DNA of 64,000 nt from Rhipicephalus microplus (lineage: Eukaryota; Arthropoda; Arachnida; Ixodida; Ixodidae), in NCBI RefSeq assembly GCF_043290135.1, contig NC_134702.1, forward strand, positions 195,580,491-195,644,490, in the 5' to 3' direction. A program made the position numbers and the translations under genes. The notes under the pieces are model-generated. The model had not been told where the DNA came from, searched no databases, and saw only the letters and a program-made list of their open reading frames with translations. Below are positions 55,861-64,000 of this stretch, in pieces. Position 1 is the stretch's first letter. Each line of letters starts with the position of its first letter.

Positions 55861-56600
55861 TAGTGTTCAAGCATACCTTAAGCATCATCTTGTATGCGTT
55901 TGTTTGTGTGCGTGTATACACAACGAATATTGAAATTATGAAGGAGGGAGGAGGAAGGGTTTGGCACTGCTTCGTAACAACACCATTCTGAGGGCGGGCG
56001 AGATGAAGAAAAGTACCGGTATAACGTGGTAGCGGAAAGCCCCAGATCCGAGTGGTTGAACATTAGAGTAGTTTTGCCCTCTAGTGGGCGTAGTGGAACT
56101 GCTGATAATGAAAGTCATAATGTTTATGCGAGAAAAGAGTCCCCAGAAGTAAACTGGCAGGAAAGATTGCTTTTACGGTCATTGCTTAGGTCCCGCTGCT
56201 CTGAAAAGCAACTTCTACTGGGCGACAACCTTCTGTGGCAGCGCATACGTGGGTGGAGCTTTGGTACAGGTGTTACCATGCCAAGTACTCCGTTTTCGTG
56301 CAATTTCTGTTTCGCAAGCGCATCAAACATGGACATTTTAACACGAGTACCATACTATAAATGATACATTCATTTGGAAGGTTATCAACAAACTATGATC
56401 AATGAACAATTCATTTGAAGAAAAGAACACAAAGATTCATGGAAGCGTGCAGATGTATTTCAGGAAAAATAAAGGTACTGCCCAGCTGGAACTGGGTGAT
56501 TTGAAAAGCAACGCCACGACAAGAAACCATTTCCTGATTTTCAACGCATACTTTATCGGCATTGCTGTTTTCCTACCTTTAGAGACACAAAAAATGGCAG
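55861..56600 (+). repeat. 3' module of the duplicated composite, copy 2
   Basis: Aligns in order with 24246-24995, including GTGTGCGTGTATACACAACG, GTGGGCGTAGTGGAACTGCTG, CTGCTCTGAAAAGCAACTTC, CAACAAACTATGATCAA and GACAAGAAACCATTTCCTG. The long G-run of copy 1 is replaced here by GGAGGGAGGAGG. No protein domain recognised. Confidence 0.7.
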
Positions 56601-56639
56601 CATATCCACGAAGTGAATGATGGAGAGTTGGGCGAAGCA

Positions 56640-56875
56640 TCCGTCTGTCCATTTGTTCTTGCCTCCGTCCATCCATGCGTCCGTCTGTGTGACCGTCCGT
56701 ACGTCCATCCACCCGTCCGAGCGTGCGTCTGTTCGTGCGTCCGCACATTTCATCTGTGCGTCTGCCCCTGCGTTATTCCTTGTATCCAGCCCTGCGTCCG
56801 TGCGTGCGTCCATCTGTCCGTGCAGCCATCTGTGCGTCTGTCCATGCGTATGCCTGTGTGGCCGTTCGTCTACAT
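56640..56875. repeat. Degenerate CGTCTGTC-type satellite
   Basis: Irregular units such as CGTCCATCCATGCGTCCGTC and CGTGCGTCCATCTGTCCGTG. The same type as 18480-18690 on the opposite strand. Cys/Val/Arg-rich frames across it are artefacts. Confidence 0.85.
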
Positions 56876-56984
56876 AATCAACACTCCGAGTACCACCACC
56901 TCGCATCTTTTCTTCATATATTCCCCATATAGAAGCACCGCCATCCAGTGGATGTCCAAGGACTAAATGAGAGGTGGCACACGT

Positions 56985-57463
56985 ACACTTTCTTACGGCT
57001 TGCGTTTCGTGTCTACTTCCCGCATTTAACCACCTCGAATTCATGGTATATACTAGTTATCTGTATTCATGGCACCGCTGCCCAACGCTCGCTAAACCTT
57101 TCTAAAACCAAGGAAGTTACGCCCAGCGAGTTTAGCCCGCAACCCTTTCTTGTCAGATAGTGCTCAATGTACACGCCAATGGCTGCTAATGGGGAATAAG
57201 AGACAGGAGAATTCGGCTTTTACTTTTTTACGGCTAGCGCTTCGTATATATATACGTCCTATCTTTATCCACCTCAAGTTCATGGTATATACTAGCTCAT
57301 TGTATTCATGGCTCTGCGGCTCAACGCTCGCTAAACCTTTCTAAAACCAAGGAGTTTACGCCCAGCGAGTATAACGTAGCAACCCTTTCTTGTCAGATAG
57401 TGCTCAATGTACATGCCAATGGCTGATAATGGGGAATGAGAGACAAAAGAATTCGGCTTTTAA
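56985..57463 (+). repeat. Tandem pair of a 240-bp repeat
   Basis: Two direct units, about 56985-57223 and 57224-57463. Shared markers at a constant 239-240 bp spacing: TTTCTTACGGCTTGCG / TTTTTTACGGCTAGCG, TCATGGTATATACTAG, GCTAAACCTTTCTAAAACCA (57091, 57330), TTGTCAGATAGTGCTCAATG (57150, 57390) and GAATTCGGCTTTTA. The units differ at scattered positions. Function unknown; a monomer pair of a larger satellite or an ancient duplication. Confidence 0.85.
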
Positions 57464-57760
57464 TTACCACGCACGCTGCAAATTTTTATTTGTTTAACAA
57501 CACACAGGAGGAGCCTCCAACCGGTACCACCTTGCAGGTCAAAATGTAACACTAGTTACACACTGCGACTACGACTACAACTACTGCGAGGGACGAACCG
57601 GTGCCGCTCAGTCGTTTTGTTGTGCTCCTTTCGGCGTTCCAGTCTTCAACGCGGTCAGCGTTCTGGCGGCGTTGCTGCCGGGTGCCCGCTCACGGCTTTA
57701 CCAGCCAGCTTTTTTGAGGCCTGATCGCATCGTCGTCGGCCCCTCCCGGGACCAGCGAGG

Positions 57761-59078
57761 ATGGCGTTAAGGCCTGCGGCGCTCCCCCTCAAGGAGCACT
57801 GCTTAAACTTCATCGTCCCGGAGGGGACGGCGTTCGTCGACGAGATCATCGATGGTCTCGAAGACGTCATGAGGAGTGAAGGGGTGCTGTTTCTGCAACA
57901 CCTCGAAGTTTCAAAGTTCTTAGTTGCGGCTCGGTCGGCTGCACAAGCAACCAAGTTGATGGGAAACCATGGGTTCATATTACAAGGTCACAAGGTACAA
58001 GTTGATGCAGTTGGTGTGCCAAGCGTACAAGTCAGTGGGTTCCACCTCCCACCGTACGTGTCACATGACGCAGTTATTTTGGCTCTTCAGTCATACGGAA
58101 AAGTCAAGGGTATCATATTTGTTACCTTGCAAAGATATCAATCAACGTACACTGGTACTCGCATTGTCCGAATCGAGATGACCCAGCCCACCCCTAACTT
58201 CCTATCAATTCAAAGTCACCGCGTAATGCTCGAGTATCGCGGTATGCGCAGTGTGTGCGCACGCAGCAGAGAAGGTCATGTTGCGGCTACTTGCACAACA
58301 CCCTTTTGTAAACGATGTGCCAACTTCGGCACTACATCTAAGGGTTGTGCGTCCAAGTGTAAGTGCTGTAATGGGGACCACGCGACGAAAGATTGCTTCC
58401 GTCCCAAGTCATACGCAGACGCAGCTGGCGCAGAGCACCTCACAGTCACTGAAAGAATTCCCAGAACTTGGAGAGTCTGCTTCGAAAAGGATGATCCAAA
58501 TTGGAAGCTCCTGGCACATGGAAGTTTTGCAATGCAAAACCAAGCCACGGCTACCGAAGATTCCAGATTATTGAGATGAAGACAGCGCAACAGAAACAGA
58601 ATTTAATGATGCCAAGACAGATTACGCCAGCGGCGTTGATGCCACGTCGCCATGCACGAGTGACAACGACGTGTCTGCGCTGACTGGGGACACCACAGCG
58701 TTGTCATCTTCAACAACGTCGTCAGAGGAGCCCAGCAACAATGTGGAGACGCCGAGTGCGTCTACTACGTGTTCATCAGAGGAACTCAAGGCCACAGAAA
58801 ATGAACAATCCTCGAATGCATCACCTCTGGAGGAAGCGTCCCAAGCATCTCAGGGCACTGGTCAATCGGGAAAATTGCTCCAACCTTCCGAAGCGACAAG
58901 TGCAAGTGACGAGTTCCATGAACGGCCAACTGTGGTCCTGGAAGGTAGCGTGAAGACGGCGCCCACGAAAGAAGTAAAGGTCACGTCTGCAAAGAAGCCT
59001 AAAACGCCTCGCACACATGCTGTACAGGCCCAAGAAGAAGCATCCGACAAGACATCGAGACATCGTTGGAGCCGATAA
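57761..59078 (+). pseudogene. ORF1 of L1/Tx1-like LINE (frameshifted)
   Basis: First segment 57761-58579 (272 codons): an RRM-like N-terminal region (LNFIVPEGTAFVDEIIDGLED; GFHLPPYVSHDAVILALQSYG) then Cys/His knuckles VCARSREGHVAATC, CKRCANFGTTSKGC and CKCCNGDHATKDC, and the conserved FRPKSYADAA. The first knuckle has Ser for its second Cys and the second lacks its His. A one-base shift near 58570 moves the frame; it continues as a Ser/Thr/Glu-rich region to 59078. ORF1p would bind LINE RNA. The knuckle changes suggest loss of function before or besides the frameshift. Confidence 0.8.
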
Positions 59079-59760
59079 TCATCACGAAAATTAAGGAGTG
59101 ACATATTTTCGCAAGCCTCATGGTCGGTACTTTTGTCATCTGAAAATACGTGTTCTCCCGACAAGTTGTCTAGAGCCACCAACTCTCAGCGTCGCACCAT
59201 GCATGGTACCTCAAGCAGTGGAAGTGATGTAAGCACCTCCGGAACATTTTCCAAAAAGCCTGAGTGGATGCGCCAAACCGAGATCCCTCACCTGATGCGG
59301 GTGAGGACTCAATTTTTTTATATGTGCTGACCACACCTATTCTTTTCGCGTCCTGTGTCCTGTACCGTTGCAATGCTTGCTTCTCAGCCGTACAACCACT
59401 ATGCATTTGTTGTCTCTGATACATGCAAACTGTTTAGTATTCCATATGCTACTGTCAATCACGTTGGAACCTTCATGTGTCAATTAGAGAGTTATATGCT
59501 GTGGCGGCTATGCTCTGTTATAATAATTGCATCATGTGAGTTACGTTGCATGCTGTATGTACTATTTCTGTTAATATTGGTGTTGCTTACTGGGTCCGTT
59601 CTGTCTGTGCACGTGAGTAAATCTCAGTGTTAGTCGTTCGAGTATCATCACGTTGACTTCATGTACTGCCGCTTGACACAGGAGAGGCCGTGGCGTGCCC
59701 TGACTCATCGCTGTTAAAAAACGATTGTTTCGTTTCCCCCTAAATTTATTTTAAACAGAT
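59079..59760. other. Remnant between ORF1 and ORF2
   Basis: Frame 59133-59330 may be more of the ORF1 tail, but no motif confirms it. 59340-59640 resembles nothing I know. Confidence 0.3.
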
Positions 59761-59772
59761 AGGCTATCTTTC

Positions 59773-60296
59773 ATGACTTTTAATGTTCGTGGTTTCAAAA
59801 ATCTTGTAAAACAACAGGATATAATGAACCTTGTGCGCTCGCTCGGGATCTACGTGCTTTCTCTGCAAGAGACCAACTTTCAAACGCGGCACAATGTCAT
59901 GACCTTCCGTAATAAATTTTTGGTTGAAGCCGTCTTGTCCTTAACGCAGACGAAGTCGCGTGGCACCGGTGTCGTGTTTCTCAATTCGAGGTTCAGGCGG
60001 GGTGCACATTGCCTCTTCGATGCAGAAGGCCGTGTTATTGCGGTGGACATGTGAATAACGACCAGAAAATACGATTCACCAACTTTTACGCGCCCGTGAA
60101 TAGGTCTTTTGTCAATGACTTTTTTACAGGGGCGAGGTCATTCCTGATAAACTCAGCACCATGCGTGTTGTTAGATAATTTTAACTGTGTTTTTCATTCA
60201 ATTCGAGATGTCTGAGGCCCTAGTAAAAAACGAAGCACATTCCATTCAAAAAAGTTGCAGAAAATATGTAGTGTTGAAGCCGGTGGACGTAGTCAG

Positions 60297-60327
<31 letters not shown>

Positions 60328-62480
60328 ATGATGTTGAATCCAGTCGATGCAAGGACAACGCTTCACGGGAAGACCTTCGGAGCCACGCGCGTTCAGGGCA
60401 CGTCTCAGAGCAGGATTAACAGAGTCTATATCCCTGACGAGCTCGTTGCAAGTTTGGAGACATGCGATGTCATTTCTTTAGTGCCTGGGCAACGCAAGCT
60501 CAGCGACCACATGCCAGTGCTGTTCACCTTGATGGCCCAGCTGGAAAGACATTGCTACAAGTTGTGGTGAATAGATTCATCAATTTTAATTTATGAAGTT
60601 TGGGTATCTGAAATGCGCATGAATATCTATGCGTCTTTGGAAGACACGCTGCAAATTACGCCGACAGCATGGGATCTCTTGAAGGCCAGATGGCGTGTGA
60701 TTGCGCAGAAGGCCGAGAAAATGCGCCATGCACGTCTAATATCACAAATAAATGAAACATTGAGGCGTATTTGAATCGTTGAATGCGAAGGTAATCTAAC
60801 CGGCGTAATTCAAGAGTACATTGGGGCCGAAAAGGCAAAATACGACCTCTTGTTGAGGGCAATGTCCGGGGCTTTTAAATGCGCAGAGGAACTGCACCTG
60901 CCTACGGATGAACTAGGTAACGTGGCATACGCACAGCGAGTAAGGGTAAGAAAATACCAGCCAAGTATAATCGGTGCAGCACGGACATAGTGTGGGAGCA
61001 TCGTCACAGATATCAAATCAATCGAGGATGTATTTAGAACGCATCTTGAAAGGCTCTGCTCTGCAGATAATCGCTGTAAAGACAGCAACCGGCGTGAACA
61101 AATCGCAGACTTTGTGAAGGCTTGCCCAAGCTGTGTCGTGGGGCGTCTGATTTGCTCTGTGCTGAGGCGACGAAAGACGAAATTTGGCTAGCCTTGAGGA
61201 ATATGAATAATACCACGGCTCCAGGTTGAGACCGAATACTGACGGGTTTTACATAACTTTCTTCGACGTCCTAGGCGACGCACGTACTGACATGGTTAAC
61301 GGCTTCATTGTTGATGGGCAAAAGCCGACGACTTTCAGTGAGGGCCGTGTAGTCTTGCTGCCAAAGGAGGGTATGCAGCCTGACGATCCATGGTCGTGGA
61401 GGCCGATTACGCTCCTTAACACGGACTACAAACTTGTACCTACGATCCTTGGCTTGTGGCTAAAACCTTTTCTGCCCGATATAGTTTCGCCCTCGCAAAC
61501 GCGTGAATCCTATAGTTTGGCAAGTGAATCCTATAGTTTCGCCCGCGCAAACGTGTGCAGTGCCGGGTAAGTTAATCTTTCAAACACTTTCTCTGATAAG
61601 AGATTTGTTCTACTATGCCGACGCCAAAAACCTTACCGGTGCTTTCGTGTCATTGGATGAAGCTAAGGCCTTCGACAGGGTCGAACATGACTACCTATAC
61701 AGTGTACTTAGGATGTTTGGTTTGCCTGAGCAGTACGTTCGCTGTATAGAGCCTCTTTACACCAACATGACCAGCCGACTTCTCATCAACGGCGTGGAGA
61801 CAGCAAGCTTTCCAGTTACAAGAAGTGTTCGCCAGGGACGCCTAATCACACCGGTGCTCTTTGTTCTTTCCATAGATCCACTCCTTAGGAAAGTGGCGAA
61901 GTGCCCTAATATTCAGGGCTTTCTAATGACAATTCTGGAGTGAGTTAGCATCACTGCTTATGCGGATGACGTCTCTGTGTTCGTGCAAAATCAAGCCAGT
62001 TACCGCGCTTTTTTGGAGCTGTTGGAAGAGTATGGCAGTTTATCGGGTGCTTTCCTGAATGCGGAGAAAAGCAAAGCCCTTCGTTTCGGTGGCTTCCACG
62101 GCTCTTTGCCGGATGGTGTTCAATACGTGGATGCCGTATGAGTTCTCGGGGTATACTTTAAAGACGGGGAGGTGGCCAAAAGAAATTGGGAAAACGCCGT
62201 ACATAGAGCAACGCAGGTCTTCGCGTATGCCGCTGACTTCAATTTGTCACTTGACGCCAAAGTGACGGTGGCGAAAACCAAAGCATGCGCATATGCTTTT
62301 TATATCGGGCACATTGCACTCAAACCCAAACATTTTGAGAGCCGCCTTGCGTCAATTGTTGGAGCCTTCCTGTGGGACGGGAAGAAAAACGATTCGCCAC
62401 ACAATGTTTGAATGCGAGCGGCCAAAGGCGTGAGGCATGTCGTGAGTCGCCAATTCGGACTGAAGATGACGAAGCTGTTG
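59773..62480 (+). pseudogene. ORF2 of L1/Tx1-like LINE: endonuclease and RT
   Basis: Endonuclease: MTFNVRGFKNLVKQQ, VLSLQETNF, a shifted IRFTNFYAPVNRS, LLDNFNCVF (normally GDFN), then SRINRVYI and KLSDHMPVLF. RT: DPWSWRPITLLNTDYKL (61381-61431), FVSLDEAKAFDRVEHDYL (motif A Asp kept, 61641-61696), SVRQGRLITPVLF (normally RQGCPLSP) and YADD (61959-61970), all four residues present. Then FLNAEKSKALRF and NFNLSLDAKVTVAKT. Stops and shifts at least near 60052, 60215, 60570, 60771, 61190, 61570, 61941 and 62139. Confidence 0.85.
60298..60335. repeat. (CTG)n(ATG)n run inside the endonuclease domain
   Basis: About seven CTG then five GAT/ATG units within the EN coding region. It breaks no frame but adds about twelve Leu/Met residues between EN motifs, so it arose after the element lost function or was inserted as slippage expansion. 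Confidence 0.8.
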
Positions 62481-62666
62481 CTGCTTGGCTAAGTAGCTCT
62501 GTCTGCATTTATCGTTTATTTTTGTTTATATTACAGCTCAGCACTGCTCAAGACGTCGGACGACTCGAAAAGGTACCTGCCGTATCGGCGACCGACGGGT
62601 ACTGCGCAGCCCGCCGCGTCGAAATGTGCTAGAAGAAACGAAGCAAGCATCGGTGAGAGCGCCGCC

Positions 62667-63947
62667 ATGACCTCCCAAGGTGTGACACCAGGTCAGAAGC
62701 ACCAGCTGGCTCGCGCGAGCATACCTGACGGCAAGCGACAACACAGCGTTGCATCAGAGGACGAATCAACTGTCGTCGGGGATCACAACGGGGCGAACCT
62801 CACAGATCAAGACATGGACGAGGGTGGTTTCCGCCTTGTGCGACATCGCAAAGACAGGACGGTGGGCTTTCCTGTGTTAATTGCTCCAACATCCGAAGGA
62901 GCTAACTTGAGGCAAGTGAATCCTATTGACCTATACTCGGAAATTGAAGCGATTCTCGGTGGAGCCCCAGTTAAGAGCCGTTTCACAGCACAGGGAGCCC
63001 TGCTCTTGGATATAGAGACAGAACACCAAGCTAATATGCTTCTAGAGACCAATACTATCTGCGGCCTTGCCATATCTGCCCGTGTACCACACAGTTACAT
63101 GAAAAATACATGCATCATAAAAGGGGTCCCAAGATGGTACTCGGACGAAGAGCTGTTAACCTACCTGAGACCTCAGGGAGTATACCACGCAAGAAGAATC
63201 ATACGTCGAGTCCAAACCTCATCCAGCGAATGGGAATCAAGGCGCACTGACTCTGTAGTTCTCACATTCGCTCCAAATTCGAAACGCCCAGAGAAGATCA
63301 ACCTTGGCTTCACCAGACACGAGTTGGTAGACTACGTGGAGACGCCACCACCCTGTTTTAAATGTCAGCGTTTTGGACATGTTGCTAAGCACTGTCGTGG
63401 GGAACAAAGATGTAAGCGCTGTGGGGGGCCTCATGCCTTTAAGACGTGTACAAGTAAAGAAAAACTTGTGTGTGCAAACTGTGGCGGCGACCAACCAGGT
63501 AGCTACGGCCGATGTCCAGCACGAACAGCTGCGCAGCGAAGAAATAAGACGTTTGTTCTCGGCCCGAAGACTTCGAACGAACCATCGCTCACAAAGAAGA
63601 CGTCCGGCGCGCCACAGCATGGCGGTTCGGATAACGAGTACGCAGGAAATTTTCCGCGCCTAAAGCCGACAAGAGCTGGCACTGAGTCAACGCAAGTGCT
63701 CAACGCTGGTGAGAAACGTATCACGAAAGAGTCCGCCAAGCGCACCTACGCTGATGCACTGAGCCCACCTCAAGTACCATCTGGAAGCCAACAGCAAGAA
63801 AACCTCGAGCACGTTATTCGCGCTCTGTTCACCGCACTATGTTCACACGTCGCTAAGATGCCTGCGAGTTCAACGAAGGATATGTTGGAAGCAGTCCTGG
63901 CTCTAGAGTCAGTGTTACTTTGCTCTGCTTCCACAAACACACAGTAG
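62667..63947 (+). CDS. ORF1 protein of I-like LINE, intact
   Basis: 426 codons from ATG at 62667 to TAG at 63945-63947. Order: acidic N-terminus with the GGFRLVRHRKDRTVGFPVLI motif (about 50-70), an RRM-like region (CIIKGVPRWYSDEELLTYLR, about 148-167), three zinc knuckles (CFKCQRFGHVAKHC about 231-244; CKRCGGPHAFKTC about 250-262; CANCGGDQPGSYGRC about 269-283), a basic linker and a C-terminal helix-rich tail (ENLEHVIRALFTALCSHVAK). Such proteins bind LINE RNA and aid target-primed reverse transcription. No stop or shift is present, so this copy could be young. Confidence 0.85.
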   Translation: MTSQGVTPGQKHQLARASIPDGKRQHSVASEDESTVVGDHNGANLTDQDMDEGGFRLVRHRKDRTVGFPVLIAPTSEGANLRQVNPIDLYSEIEAILGGAPVKSRFTAQGALLLDIETEHQANMLLETNTICGLAISARVPHSYMKNTCIIKGVPRWYSDEELLTYLRPQGVYHARRIIRRVQTSSSEWESRRTDSVVLTFAPNSKRPEKINLGFTRHELVDYVETPPPCFKCQRFGHVAKHCRGEQRCKRCGGPHAFKTCTSKEKLVCANCGGDQPGSYGRCPARTAAQRRNKTFVLGPKTSNEPSLTKKTSGAPQHGGSDNEYAGNFPRLKPTRAGTESTQVLNAGEKRITKESAKRTYADALSPPQVPSGSQQQENLEHVIRALFTALCSHVAKMPASSTKDMLEAVLALESVLLCSASTNTQ

Positions 63948-63951
63948 AATA

Positions 63952-64000
63952 ATGGTAATGTCTCGCCCACCTGGTCTATTTCGTCCTTCAAAATTGCCCT
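63952..64000 (+). CDS. Probable start of ORF2 (partial)
   Basis: ATG at 63952 or 63958 opens a frame (SRPPGLFRPSKLP) five bases after ORF1, the position where ORF2 begins in the I-like element at 33.9 kb. It runs off the window. Too little is visible to show the endonuclease. Confidence 0.4.
   Translation, partial: MVMSRPPGLFRPSKLP

Larger units (their letters stand above)
57560..62480 (+). mobile_element. L1/Tx1-like LINE, heavily decayed
   Basis: A plus-strand element with ORF1 from 57761, endonuclease from 59773, and RT to about 62470, where recognisable homology is lost. The I-like LINE follows at once. More decayed than the one at 48 kb and different in sequence, so a separate family or lineage. 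The 5' UTR may start near 57560. Confidence 0.8.
62490..64000 (+). mobile_element. I-like LINE, 5' part (cut by window end)
   Basis: Directly follows the decayed L1/Tx1-like element. A 5' UTR of roughly 150-180 bp is followed by an intact ORF1 and the first codons of a probable ORF2. The ORF1 type matches the element at 30-35 kb, but sequence differs. The rest lies outside the window. Confidence 0.75.

Noticed and set aside
56613..57044. Long Cys/Val- and Asp/Ala-rich frames on both strands
   Set aside because: They are translations of the degenerate CGTCTGTC satellite.

Overview
The window looks like eukaryotic, probably hard-tick (ixodid), intergenic DNA made almost wholly of mobile elements and their debris. 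The reasons are: no compact operon-like gene layout; many tetranucleotide microsatellites; tRNA-headed SINEs, one of which (343-593) resembles the tick Ruka family as I remember it; and at least six kinds of retrotransposon. I found no host protein-coding gene, no functional tRNA or rRNA gene and no CRISPR array. The species call is inference from repeat style, not from a database match.

Layout. 1-4 kb: a Ruka-like SINE, a LINE 3' tail fragment, then a 5'-truncated, broken Ty3/gypsy element on the minus strand (LTR, integrase, RNase H, part of RT). 5-8 kb: copies of a dispersed tRNA-like composite repeat and two LINE C-terminal fragments. 11.6-16.8 kb: a complete Ty3/gypsy element with two matching 161-bp LTRs, a 4-bp target duplication, gag, and an open pol with all catalytic motifs. 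It is the youngest and most intact element here. 17.6-25 kb: microsatellites, more composite repeats and relics of an RTE-type LINE. 25-30 kb: unassigned AT-rich DNA. 30.05-35.3 kb: a near full-length I-like LINE on the minus strand, with open ORF1 and ORF2 broken by stop codons. 36-37.8 kb: a long TATC array and another tRNA-like SINE. 38.4-42.8 kb: a degraded CR1-like LINE with a tandemly repeated 3' tail. 48.05-52.4 kb: an L1/Tx1-like LINE with stops. 54.3-56.6 kb: a second copy of the composite repeat plus RTE relic. 56.6-57.5 kb: degenerate satellite and a 240-bp tandem pair. 57.6-62.5 kb: a second, more decayed L1/Tx1-like LINE. 62.5-64 kb: the 5' end of another I-like LINE with intact ORF1, cut by the window edge.

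These are independent selfish elements rather than a pathway. The most interesting observations are the apparently recent gypsy insertion with its likely -1 gag-pol frameshift, and the modular composite repeat, which combines a tRNA-like Pol III head in its middle with a fragment of an RTE reverse transcriptase and has been copied as one unit. I found no convincing candidate for a wholly new biological system.
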